From NCBI GenBank assembly GCA_964559205.1, contig CAZLHV010000004.1:1-40713 (forward strand): 40,713 nucleotides of DNA. The letters run 5' to 3'. Below are positions 1 to 6,775 of the stretch, in pieces. This DNA is from GWF2-43-63 sp964559205. Lineage in GTDB: Bacteria > Bacteroidota > Bacteroidia > Bacteroidales > DTU049. The position numbers were made by a program, and so were the translations under genes. The notes under the pieces were generated by a model. The model had not been told where the DNA came from and did not search any database. It was given only the letters and a program-made list of their open reading frames with translations. Numbering within the stretch: position 1 is the first letter of the stretch; every line of letters begins with the position of its first letter.

Positions 1-314
1 GAAAAGGCTTACGTAAACATGATGCACAGCCTTATCGTGCATGCGGACCTGTCACAAAGGAAGAATACGAAAGCCGCACCGAACGCTACGACAAGCAGCT
101 GAAAGAACAGGTTGGTTTTGATCCGGAAGGCAAAAGCACAGAAGAGAAAATGGCAAAACTCAGAGCCTATCGCGAAGATCGTTACGAGCAACTGCTCGAT
201 GCCGTTTACAACCGTCGTGGCTGGAACAAAAATGGAGTTCCTAAAGTTGAACACCTGAAAGAAATCGGCATGGATTTGCCAGAGGTAATTGAAGCGGTTC
301 AGCCTTTTCAATAA
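1..314 (+). CDS. aldehyde:ferredoxin oxidoreductase, C-terminal end (partial)
   Basis: This is the last 103 codons of a gene whose 5' part lies left of the window; the frame opens at base 3 and stops at 312-314. The tail reads YNRRGWNKNGVPKVEHLKEIG followed by a short acidic-hydrophobic end. That is the usual C-terminal pattern of tungsten/molybdopterin aldehyde:ferredoxin oxidoreductases (a Gly-Trp-x-x-Asn/Glu-Gly-Val-Pro segment, then a Leu-x-x-Leu/Ile-Gly helix). These enzymes oxidise aldehydes to acids with reduction of ferredoxin in anaerobes. The cofactor and Fe-S ligands would lie upstream and cannot be checked. A strong terminator follows directly, so this is the last gene of its transcript. 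Family assignment is likely; substrate is unknown. Confidence 0.75.
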   Translation, partial: KGLRKHDAQPYRACGPVTKEEYESRTERYDKQLKEQVGFDPEGKSTEEKMAKLRAYREDRYEQLLDAVYNRRGWNKNGVPKVEHLKEIGMDLPEVIEAVQPFQ

Positions 315-317
315 TAA

Positions 318-347
318 AAAAAAGCCCTGAAAATCAGGGCTTTTTTA
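318..347 (+). terminator. Rho-independent terminator after the AOR gene
   Basis: An A-run leads into AAAGCCCTGA, a short AAA loop, then TCAGGGCTTTTTT. The stem is near perfect and flanked by A and T runs, so it can also act for the small gene on the opposite strand, which ends at 364. Confidence 0.9.
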
Positions 348-363
348 TTGTTGAGAAAGGGCC

Positions 364-450
364 TTAGCTTAGCATCATGGAGCCGATAACTGCAATTGCC
401 ATGACGAGGATATAAATGGCCCAAAGCGCGGTTTCTTTCACGGTGTTCAT
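364..450 (-). CDS. 28-residue single-pass membrane peptide (paralogue of the one at 24834)
   Basis: A very small ORF. From ATG 450 it encodes 28 residues: a short polar N-terminus (MNTVKE), then a continuous hydrophobic stretch containing Trp10 and Tyr13, ending in Leu-Ser. An in-frame ATG at 477 would give 37 residues. I prefer 450 because a second ORF at 24834-24920 has the same length, the same GCCATGAA start context and 9 of 28 identical residues without gaps (M1, N2, K5, E6, W10, Y13, A18, M25, S28), with most other positions conservatively hydrophobic. Both end AGC TAA. Predicted topology is one transmembrane helix over residues 8-27. It lies between the AOR terminator and padR. Function unknown. 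The paralogy is the main evidence that it is real. Confidence 0.6.
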   Translation of the reverse strand: MNTVKETALWAIYILVMAIAVIGSMMLS

Positions 451-480
451 GGCTTTAGTATTTTTAAGGTTAAACATTAT

Positions 481-688
481 TGTGCGGTTTTGTAAGATAA
501 AGATATGCTCTCAATAGGGCTTGTTGAAATACTCATTCAGTCATTGGCTGTTTCGGGTCAGTTTTCGTAGTGTTGTGTGAAAATAGAATATTATATAATA
601 TAAGGTATATTGAATATTTCGTTATATATTGATCGTTTTGTTACGATGCAAATAGTTGTAAAATAGCAATATAGTAAAATCAAATAAA
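481..688. other. AT-rich intergenic stretch, no gene seen
   Basis: About 200 bases upstream of padR, very AT-rich in the second half. It must hold the promoter of the small minus-strand gene: TATCTTTA, read on the minus strand, lies about 25 bases upstream of ATG 477. I see no RNA gene or longer ORF. Confidence 0.5.
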
Positions 689-717
689 TTTAGTACTATG
701 TATAGCATAGAAGTAAA
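689..717. promoter_or_regulatory. putative PadR operator (imperfect palindrome)
   Basis: Two 12-base arms, TTTAGTACTATG (689-700) and CATAGAAGTAAA (706-717), match in 10 of 12 positions when one is reverse-complemented; they are separated by TATAG. The innermost five pairs (CTATG/CATAG) are perfect. The site covers where the -33 element should sit relative to the -7 box at 728-735, so a bound dimeric repressor would block the polymerase. PadR regulators are winged-helix dimers and often repress their own operon. That this PadR binds here is inference. Confidence 0.6.
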
Positions 718-727
718 AAAACATCAG

Positions 728-735
728 TACCTTTG
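728..735 (+). promoter_or_regulatory. -7 promoter element of padR-pspC
   Basis: TACCTTTG is an exact match to the Bacteroidota TAnnTTTG element. Only four bases separate it from ATG 740, so transcription should begin at or inside the start codon. The -33 region is taken up by the palindrome. Confidence 0.65.
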
Positions 736-739
736 TCAC

Positions 740-1072
740 ATGAATGAAGAAAAAATCATAGCACAACTTCGCAAAGGTGTTTTGGAATTGTGCGTCTTGA
801 AAATGTCCGATGACCGGGCCAAATATACCGGGGATTTGCTCAGTGATCTGAAATCGGCGCGGCTGCTTGTGGTAGAAGGCACGCTGTATCCACTGTTGAA
901 CCGTCTGAAGGATGACGGTTATCTTGATTATTACTGGGAAGAGAGCAGTGGAGGGCCTCCGCGCAAATACTACCGTTGTACCGACAAGGGCAGGGAATAC
1001 CTCGGCATGTTGAAGTCAGGCTGGGCTCAATTAACAGAATCTGTAAACACGATTTTAAATCAAAATATATGA
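740..1072 (+). CDS. PadR family transcriptional regulator
   Basis: A 110-residue winged-helix DNA-binding protein. The core reads IIAQLRKGVLELCVLK, then ...GDLLSDLKSARLLVVEGTLYPLLNRLKDDGYLDYYW..., then GGPPRKYYRCTDKGREYL, which is the PadR pattern of recognition helix (EGTLYPLLNRL) and beta wing (PPRKYY). An upstream ATG at 698 would add 14 residues not typical of the family and lies inside the palindromic operator and upstream of the promoter box, so I place the start at 740. The stop overlaps the start of the next gene (ATGA, 1069-1072), implying translational coupling with the PspC protein. PadR-PspC pairs are common in this phylum. Likely an autorepressor; its inducing signal cannot be seen. 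Confidence 0.92.
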   Translation: MNEEKIIAQLRKGVLELCVLKMSDDRAKYTGDLLSDLKSARLLVVEGTLYPLLNRLKDDGYLDYYWEESSGGPPRKYYRCTDKGREYLGMLKSGWAQLTESVNTILNQNI

Positions 1073-2610
1073 AAAAGAGTTTTTCAGTGAACATCGGTTA
1101 CCGCTTGTTCAATATAGATGAAGATGCGTATGAATTGCTCAGCGAGTATTTGGCGCAGGTGAGATCACGATTAGGCGCCGAAGAAACCGACGAGGTAATT
1201 CGTGACATAGAAATCAGGATAGCAGAATTGCTGAGTGATCGCACGGGTGATTCGCGCCAGGTGGTTGTTCTAAGCGATGTTGAATATGTAATTGGTGAGC
1301 TTGGTGAACCTGAGCAAATTGGCGATTCTCCTGAAGGCAGCGAGAGCACAAAGCAAGAAACCAAGGATGAGCGCCGCTTGTACCGTGATACGGATGACCG
1401 CATTCTTGGCGGTGTTTGTGCAGGCTTGGGAGGGTTTTTCGATATCGATACACTGTGGGTAAGAATCGCCTTTGTGGTGCTGTTTTTACTGGGCGGTTCA
1501 GGACTTCTCATCTACCTGATATTATGGTTGGTTGTTCCTGCGGCAGTCACTTCGGCCGATAAGCTTAGAATGAAGGGGAAGAAAGTCAATGTAAACAATC
1601 TCAGCAGTCGCATCCGCGATGAGTTTGATCATGTACGCAACACTTTCCGTAGCCGAAAGGGGAAAAGCGATAGTTCTGCTAGTCGAAAAACCACATCTGC
1701 TTCGGGTCATAGCATCATTGAAACACCGGCATTCCGCTCTTTGATTCATGCCGGAGCTGTGGTATTTGGCCTTTTTCTGATCGGTTTTGCTTTGATGCTG
1801 TTGGCAGGGTTTATCATTGGCTTGTTCTCCGACTATGCCTTTTGGGGGCATATGCACACAAATGCCAGTTCGGCAGGGCCTCTCGATTTATTGTTTACAG
1901 TTTCCGTAAATCCCGTTTGGGGCTGGATTGGACTGTTCTCATTACTGGCGGTTATTTTCGTTCCTCTCATTTCCATGATTATTGGCGGACTCCGGATGAT
2001 TTTTCGTTTCCGTTTTCCAAGAAAATGGTTCAACCGTATTGTCATTTCTCTTTGGGGACTCTCATTTGGCGTACTTGTGACAGTCATTATTTTTCACACA
2101 GTTCATTATTCCCGTTCTGTGTATGACACCCGTTCGCAGGTGATTCCCCGTTCAAACGCTACCATTTTATTTGATTTCCCTGCNNNNNNNNNNTGCAGAC
2201 CAATTGAGGCAGATCACAATGGCAATCTTATGATCCAGAATGCTCCCGATGGAACCGTGCAGTTTTGTGCATACCCTGAATTGGAATTTGTTCCCGAATT
2301 ATACGATACCTTGATTCGCATGCAAACAAACGTGAGGCATTCGGGTAGTTTTCGTTCCGAACCTGTCACCATTTTTATCCCTGAAATCATCGACTCGGCA
2401 CATGTGATGATTAAACCATATCTGCCATTGAGTACAGGAAGCATTAGCCATGTGTCTGTAAATGTGTTTATTCCGGTTGGAAAAACCATTATGTTGTCTG
2501 AAACTATCAGACAGTGGCTTTATCGTAACAATCGACTCGATCACATTCATCTCAACCAGACGTATTTTACCATGACCCGTGAAGGGTTGCGACCTGGCAC
2601 AGTGCAGTAG
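1069..2610 (+). CDS. PspC domain membrane protein (crosses a 10-N assembly gap)
   Basis: About 513 residues as assembled. Residues 1-90 are helical and acidic (FNIDEDAYELLSEYL..., ...VIRDIEIRIAELL...) like the N-terminal region of Bacteroidota PspC proteins. Residues about 103-162 form the PspC domain: RRLYRDTDDRILGGVCAGLG, then a hydrophobic hairpin ending LVVPAA. Further membrane segments follow at about 225-260, 280-310 and 325-350. A periplasmic or extracytoplasmic C-terminal part contains IPVGKTIMLSE, which recurs in these proteins. Ten Ns at 2184-2193 interrupt it. The frame is kept across them and the downstream sequence reads sensibly, but the exact residue count there is unknown. PspC proteins act in envelope stress responses; here the coupled PadR suggests regulated expression. 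The start is fixed by the ATGA overlap. Confidence 0.88.
   Translation: MKKSFSVNIGYRLFNIDEDAYELLSEYLAQVRSRLGAEETDEVIRDIEIRIAELLSDRTGDSRQVVVLSDVEYVIGELGEPEQIGDSPEGSESTKQETKDERRLYRDTDDRILGGVCAGLGGFFDIDTLWVRIAFVVLFLLGGSGLLIYLILWLVVPAAVTSADKLRMKGKKVNVNNLSSRIRDEFDHVRNTFRSRKGKSDSSASRKTTSASGHSIIETPAFRSLIHAGAVVFGLFLIGFALMLLAGFIIGLFSDYAFWGHMHTNASSAGPLDLLFTVSVNPVWGWIGLFSLLAVIFVPLISMIIGGLRMIFRFRFPRKWFNRIVISLWGLSFGVLVTVIIFHTVHYSRSVYDTRSQVIPRSNATILFDFPXXXXCRPIEADHNGNLMIQNAPDGTVQFCAYPELEFVPELYDTLIRMQTNVRHSGSFRSEPVTIFIPEIIDSAHVMIKPYLPLSTGSISHVSVNVFIPVGKTIMLSETIRQWLYRNNRLDHIHLNQTYFTMTREGLRPGTVQ
2184..2193. other. assembly gap (10 Ns)
   Basis: Exactly ten Ns inside the PspC gene. This is a fixed-length scaffolding placeholder, not sequence. 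TGC occurs on both flanks. Confidence 0.98.
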
Positions 2611-2628
2611 TTTTTCTGCTTGTTCAAT

Positions 2629-2672
2629 CGGCACACTTCATTAATAAGGAATGGGGTGTGCCGTTTTATTTT
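2629..2672 (+). terminator. terminator of padR-pspC, abutting the next promoter
   Basis: CGGCACAC (2629-2636) pairs with GTGTGCCG (2656-2663). The stem extends inward through two G-T pairs and CATT/AATG to a seven-base loop. TTTTATTTTT follows and runs straight into the TATCTTTG box of the next gene. Confidence 0.8.
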
Positions 2673-2680
2673 TATCTTTG
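2673..2680 (+). promoter_or_regulatory. -7 promoter element of the metallo-hydrolase gene
   Basis: TATCTTTG, an exact consensus match, two bases upstream of ATG 2683. The transcript should start at the first or second of the two tandem ATGs. The -33 region falls inside the preceding terminator hairpin. Confidence 0.65.
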
Positions 2681-2682
2681 CA

Positions 2683-3453
2683 ATGATGCCCAATCACATC
2701 ACTTTTCTTGGGACAGGAACTTCGACGGGTGTACCTGTTCTCACCTGTCAATGTGAAGTTTGCCGGTCGGATGATCCGCTCGACAAACGCCTCCGCACAT
2801 CGGCATTCGTCGAGTTTAATGGGCTAAAACTGATGATTGATTGCGGACCTGACTTCAGGCAGCAATTGCTGAGCAATAGGATCGATGATTTCGATGCAGT
2901 GCTGATTACCCATGGTCATCGTGATCATATCGCTGGACTTGACGACATCAGGGCTTTTAATTATATCAGAGGAAAAACCATCGACATTTTTGCAGACTTC
3001 CGAACAGTTGAATCAATCAAAACCGAGTTTCCCTATATATTTAATCCGGGCGATTATCTGGGGGCACCTCGCATCAATCTCACCGTTATCGGACAGGAGC
3101 CATTTGTGATCAACAATCAAACAATTATTCCCATACCGGTACAGCATGGCGAAGCGACCATTCTTGGATTCAGGCTGGGAGGGCTTGTGTATGTAACCGA
3201 TGCCAGCAACATCAGTGTGGCTTCTCAGTCGCTCATGATGAATGCTGATTTGCTAGTACTTAATGCATTGAGAAAAAAGAAGCATGTGTCGCATTTTTCG
3301 CTCGACGAAGCCATTGATATGGCTCTGAAGCTTCGACCAAAAAAAACTTTGCTGACCCATATCAGTCATTTTTTGGGATGTCATCAGGATGTAAGCAAGA
3401 TGCTTCCAAAAGGGATTGGTCTGGCTAGCGACGGGCTGAAGATTCAATTCTGA
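2683..3453 (+). CDS. MBL-fold metal-dependent hydrolase
   Basis: 256 residues, beta-lactamase superfamily of the PhnP/RNase Z-like group. The N-terminus ITFLGTGTSTGVPV is the typical first strand and loop. A CxCxxC-like cluster (TCQCEVC, residues 21-27) resembles the extra metal site of PhnP-type proteins. The metal motif THGHRDH at 76-82 supplies His77, His79, Asp81 and His82; later ligands are probably in IPVQHGEA, YVTDAS and LTHISH. It is cytoplasmic, with no signal peptide. PhnP itself is a cyclic phosphodiesterase, but the substrate here is unknown. The start at 2683 (or 2686) is chosen because the promoter box ends at 2680; a longer frame from 2620 would run through the terminator. The next gene has its own promoter box. 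Confidence 0.9.
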   Translation: MMPNHITFLGTGTSTGVPVLTCQCEVCRSDDPLDKRLRTSAFVEFNGLKLMIDCGPDFRQQLLSNRIDDFDAVLITHGHRDHIAGLDDIRAFNYIRGKTIDIFADFRTVESIKTEFPYIFNPGDYLGAPRINLTVIGQEPFVINNQTIIPIPVQHGEATILGFRLGGLVYVTDASNISVASQSLMMNADLLVLNALRKKKHVSHFSLDEAIDMALKLRPKKTLLTHISHFLGCHQDVSKMLPKGIGLASDGLKIQF

Positions 3454-3495
3454 CATTCCCCTTTTTAGTGGATGAATCAACGCAATCAATTGTGT

Positions 3496-3503
3496 TATCT
3501 TTG
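3496..3503 (+). promoter_or_regulatory. -7 promoter element of the small lipoprotein gene
   Basis: TATCTTTG, twelve bases before ATG 3516. No clear -33 TTG at the usual distance. Confidence 0.55.
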
Positions 3504-3515
3504 CAAAAAAAAACA

Positions 3516-3923
3516 ATGAAGAGATTCTTTCTTTTACTGATGATGCCAGCTTTGCTATTGGGCGGCTGCTATTACGATGAAGGTCCGGTCATCAGCCTTC
3601 GTACACCTGAAAATCGTTTGGTCAACAAATGGGAATACCAAAAGTTTAGAATGAATGGACAGGACATCACTGATACCTATCGCAATAGCTGGGTTGAATT
3701 CAAAAGCGACAAAAGCGCCACTTTTTTCGAAGACACATCCTACACCTACTATGCTACGTGGGAGTTTTCCGACGACTTTAAAACCCTTTATCTCGACTGC
3801 ATTGATGACAGTGGAAATGTTTGGTCACAGGATTACTACATCCTTAAGCTTCGTGATAAGGAATTATGGATGGAGAGTGACCTTGGATCTGTGACCAACT
3901 ATGTTGAATTAGTAGAATTCTGA
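3516..3923 (+). CDS. lipocalin-like lipoprotein, function unknown
   Basis: 135 residues starting MKRFFLLLMMPALLLGGC. A basic N-terminus and hydrophobic core end in a lipobox with Cys18, so it should be lipidated and envelope-anchored. The mature part contains NKWEYQKFRMNGQDIT, then short alternating strands (SWVEFKSDKSATFF, YATWEFSDDFKTLYL, YYILKLRDKELWM). That pattern resembles the small lipocalin-like beta-barrel lipoproteins common in Bacteroidota. The start at 3516 follows the promoter box; an upstream ATG at 3468 would put the hydrophobic segment internally. It probably forms an operon with the next lipoprotein 20 bases downstream. Specific role unknown. Confidence 0.85.
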   Translation: MKRFFLLLMMPALLLGGCYYDEGPVISLRTPENRLVNKWEYQKFRMNGQDITDTYRNSWVEFKSDKSATFFEDTSYTYYATWEFSDDFKTLYLDCIDDSGNVWSQDYYILKLRDKELWMESDLGSVTNYVELVEF

Positions 3924-3943
3924 CAAACCAAAAACCAAAACAT

Positions 3944-4603
3944 ATGAAATCAATTGCAATGCTTCTTTCTGTATTCGCCATGATGGTATTTCTGACATCG
4001 TGTGGTGGAAAAGAGAACAAGGAAACCGAATCGAAGGATTCGACGAAAACCACCGAGCAGACCACACAGAATTTGAATCCTGACCAGCCTTTTGGAGTTG
4101 AAAACGGCATGCTTGAGTATAAAATGACCACCTTGGGTATGGAGTCCAGTATAAAAATGTACTGGGCCGATTTTGGCAAGAAAACCTACACCGAAACAGT
4201 TGCCATTGGAATGAAATCGTACATACTGAACGATGGCAAGATGGTGTACTCGTGGAATGATATGACCAAAACAGGCACAAAGTCGAAAATTGACACCAAA
4301 AAAGCAGAGAGCATCAATTATCGCAATCTCGACGATGCTGCCCTGAAGCAGTTTAACATGAAAAAAGAAGGTACTGAAACCATCAAAGGTAAAGTATGCG
4401 ATGTGTATACGATGGAAAATGCCGGAGCAAAGGTGAAAACCTACATCTGGAACGGTTTGCTCATGAAATCCGAAACAGTGGCCATGGGAATGAAAACTGT
4501 GATGGAAGTTGTTGAACTGGTTGAAGGAGCCGAAGCCCCCGCCGGTGCATTTGAATTACCAAAGGGAATAAATTTCACCGATCAGATGCAGATCCCTGAG
4601 TAA
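3944..4603 (+). CDS. lipoprotein, DUF4412-like, function unknown
   Basis: 219 residues. The signal sequence ends in LTSC (Cys20), a lipobox, followed by a charged Lys/Glu/Thr-rich linker to about residue 45. The mature domain has short beta strands with recurring GM/MKTY elements (EYKMTTLGMESSIKMYW, KTYIWNGLLMKSETVAMGMK), resembling DUF4412/LolA-like lipoproteins that bind hydrophobic ligands. Family placement is by pattern only. It sits 20 bases after another lipoprotein gene and is followed by a strong terminator, so the two probably make one transcript. Confidence 0.85.
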   Translation: MKSIAMLLSVFAMMVFLTSCGGKENKETESKDSTKTTEQTTQNLNPDQPFGVENGMLEYKMTTLGMESSIKMYWADFGKKTYTETVAIGMKSYILNDGKMVYSWNDMTKTGTKSKIDTKKAESINYRNLDDAALKQFNMKKEGTETIKGKVCDVYTMENAGAKVKTYIWNGLLMKSETVAMGMKTVMEVVELVEGAEAPAGAFELPKGINFTDQMQIPE

Positions 4604-4619
4604 TCGAATTAATTCTCCC

Positions 4620-4645
4620 AAAGCTGCCTTTTGGCAGCTTTTTTT
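4620..4645 (+). terminator. Rho-independent terminator after the lipoprotein pair
   Basis: AAAGCTGCC, a TTTT loop, then GGCAGCTTTTTTT: a perfect stem followed by a T run. Confidence 0.93.
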
Positions 4646-4767
4646 GTGTCATTTTGGCAGAATTTTAAATAGCAGGCCATTTCGCAATGTCAACAAAGCA
4701 GCTTTTTAAGTCCTCAGTTCATTTGGTATTAATCTTGACAGGGGGGAGCCCGAACAAATAAAACAAT

Positions 4768-6669
4768 ATGGGAAAGATAATCGGAATTGATCTTGGAACC
4801 ACCAATTCATGTGTGGCTGTTATGGAAGGAAGTGAGCCAATTGTGATTGCCAACAGCGAAGGCAAGCGCACCACACCCAGCATGGTGGCTTTTACCGATA
4901 ACGGAGAGCGCAAGGTGGGCGATCCTGCCAAACGGCAAGCAATCACCAACCCTACGCGCACTGTGTATTCGATTAAACGCTTTATGGGTGAGACGTTCGA
5001 CAGGGTTTCAAAAGAAATTTCACGTGTTCCTTATGCAGTGGAACGCGGAAGCAATAATACGCCGAGAGTTAAAATCGACGACAGGCAATACACACCTCAG
5101 GAAATTTCGGCCATGATTCTGCAGAAAATGAAAAAAACTGCCGAAGACTATCTTGGAATGGAAATTACCGAGGCGGTGATTACTGTGCCTGCCTACTTCA
5201 ATGATTCTCAGCGACAGGCAACTAAAGAGGCCGGAGAAATTGCCGGACTGACCGTGAAGCGCATCATTAACGAACCCACTGCTGCAGCTCTGGCCTATGG
5301 CCTTGACAAGAAAAACAAGGACATTCGCATTGCCGTATTCGATCTTGGTGGTGGCACATTCGACATTTCGATACTCGAACTTGGAGATGGCGTTTTTGAG
5401 GTAAAATCGACCAATGGAGACACTCATTTAGGCGGTGATGATTTCGATCAGCGCATTATTGACTGGCTTGCCGACGAGTTTAAAAAGGACGAAGGCGTTG
5501 ATTTGCGACGCGATCCTATGGCCTTGCAGCGGTTGAAAGAAGCTGCAGAGAAAGCAAAAATTGAACTTTCGGCCGGACCGAGTACAGAGATAAATTTGCC
5601 CTACATTATGCCGGTCGACAATGTGCCCAAACACCTTGTAAAAACCCTCACTCGCGCTAAATTTGAACAATTGATTGATGATCTGGTGAAAGCAACCATT
5701 GAACCATGCCGCAAAGCCCTTTCTGATGCAAATTTCAGTGCAAATGACATCGACGAGGTGATTCTGGTGGGAGGTTCAACCCGCATACCAATCATACAGC
5801 AGGTTGTGGAAGAGTTTTTTGGCAAAAAGCCTTCAAAGGGTGTGAATCCTGATGAAGTGGTAGCTGTTGGAGCCGCCATACAGGGAGCTGTGCTCACAGG
5901 TGAAGTGAAGGATGTGCTTCTTCTCGATGTAACACCTTTATCTTTAGGCATTGAAACCATGGGCAGTGTGATGACTCGTCTGATCGAAGCAAATACAACC
6001 ATCCCCACGAAAAAGGCTGAAACCTTTACAACAGCAAGTGACAACCAGACATCGGTAGAAATTCACATTCTGCAGGGCGAGCGTCCAATGGCAAATCAGA
6101 ACAAAAGCATCGGGCGTTTTCACCTCGATGGCATTCCACCGGCTCCGCGAGGTGTGCCTCAAGTCGAAGTAACCTTTGACATCGATGCAAATGGAATTTT
6201 AAATGTTTCGGCAAAAGATAAGGCAACAGGTAAATCGCAGCAGATTCGCATCGAAGCCAGCAGCGGATTAACCGACGACGAGATTAAAAGAATGAAAGCC
6301 GAAGCTGAAGCGAATGCCGATGCCGATAAGAAAGAGCGTGAGCGAATCGATAAAATTAATCAGGCCGACAGCCTTATCTTTAACACGGAGAAACAGCTTA
6401 AGGAATACGGCGATAAAATTCCTGATGATAAGAAATCGGCCATCGAAGGTGCACTTCTTGAGCTAAAAGAAGCTCATAAAAGTCAAAATCTCGCCACAAT
6501 CGACGAAGCATCAGCAAAGCTTAATGCTGCATGGCAGGCCGCATCGGAAGAAATGTACAAAGCCACTCAGGCTCAGGATCCGGCAGCCAATCAGCAGGAG
6601 AACAATCAGCAGGGCGGATCGAATGAAGAAGTGACCGATGTGGACTTTGAAGAAGTGAAGGATAAATAA
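4768..6669 (+). CDS. dnaK: molecular chaperone DnaK (Hsp70)
   Basis: 633 residues, full length for DnaK. It begins GKIIGIDLGTTNSCVAVMEG (phosphate-binding strand) and carries VPAYFNDSQRQATKEAG, IAVFDLGGGTFDISIL and LVGGSTRIP in the ATPase domain. The interdomain linker is DVLLLDVTPLSLGIETMG, then the beta substrate-binding domain and helical lid. The C-terminus is Gln/Asn-rich and ends EEVTDVDFEEVKDK, the usual co-chaperone-binding tail. It binds exposed hydrophobic segments in an ATP cycle with DnaJ and GrpE, neither of which is adjacent here. No CIRCE repeat is visible upstream. A weak -7-like TAATCTTG lies at 4730-4737. A terminator follows, so it is monocistronic. Confidence 0.99.
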   Translation: MGKIIGIDLGTTNSCVAVMEGSEPIVIANSEGKRTTPSMVAFTDNGERKVGDPAKRQAITNPTRTVYSIKRFMGETFDRVSKEISRVPYAVERGSNNTPRVKIDDRQYTPQEISAMILQKMKKTAEDYLGMEITEAVITVPAYFNDSQRQATKEAGEIAGLTVKRIINEPTAAALAYGLDKKNKDIRIAVFDLGGGTFDISILELGDGVFEVKSTNGDTHLGGDDFDQRIIDWLADEFKKDEGVDLRRDPMALQRLKEAAEKAKIELSAGPSTEINLPYIMPVDNVPKHLVKTLTRAKFEQLIDDLVKATIEPCRKALSDANFSANDIDEVILVGGSTRIPIIQQVVEEFFGKKPSKGVNPDEVVAVGAAIQGAVLTGEVKDVLLLDVTPLSLGIETMGSVMTRLIEANTTIPTKKAETFTTASDNQTSVEIHILQGERPMANQNKSIGRFHLDGIPPAPRGVPQVEVTFDIDANGILNVSAKDKATGKSQQIRIEASSGLTDDEIKRMKAEAEANADADKKERERIDKINQADSLIFNTEKQLKEYGDKIPDDKKSAIEGALLELKEAHKSQNLATIDEASAKLNAAWQAASEEMYKATQAQDPAANQQENNQQGGSNEEVTDVDFEEVKDK

Positions 6670-6690
6670 TTTTGAGTGTTTTTGGTGATG

Positions 6691-6727
6691 CCGGTGCTTC
6701 TGAATGCTTAGAGGCACCGGTTTTATT
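6691..6727 (+). terminator. dnaK terminator
   Basis: CCGGTGC pairs with GCACCGG, extended by TTCT/AGAG with one G-T pair, with an eight-base loop and then TTTTATTT. Its T tract contains the TTTG used as -33 element by the next promoter. Confidence 0.85.
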
Positions 6728-6758
6728 TGTGATGAGCAGAAAAATGTTGCTAAATTTG
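6726..6758 (+). promoter_or_regulatory. promoter of the sugar aminotransferase operon
   Basis: TTTG (6726-6729), 21 bases, then TAAATTTG (6751-6758). This is the best complete -33/-7 pair in the window, with the spacing expected for Bacteroidota. ATG 6776 follows 17 bases later. Confidence 0.7.
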
Positions 6759-6775
6759 CCATCAAATACGCGACC

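Noticed and set aside
698..739. Longer N-terminus for PadR from ATG 698
   Set aside because: This start is inside the palindromic operator and upstream of the -7 box; the extra residues are not part of the PadR fold.
4700..4767. Heat-shock style or CIRCE element before dnaK
   Set aside because: No TTAGCACTC/GAGTGCTAA dyad. TTGACA near 4735 looks like a sigma-70 -35 box but is too close to the ATG and not the promoter type of this phylum.
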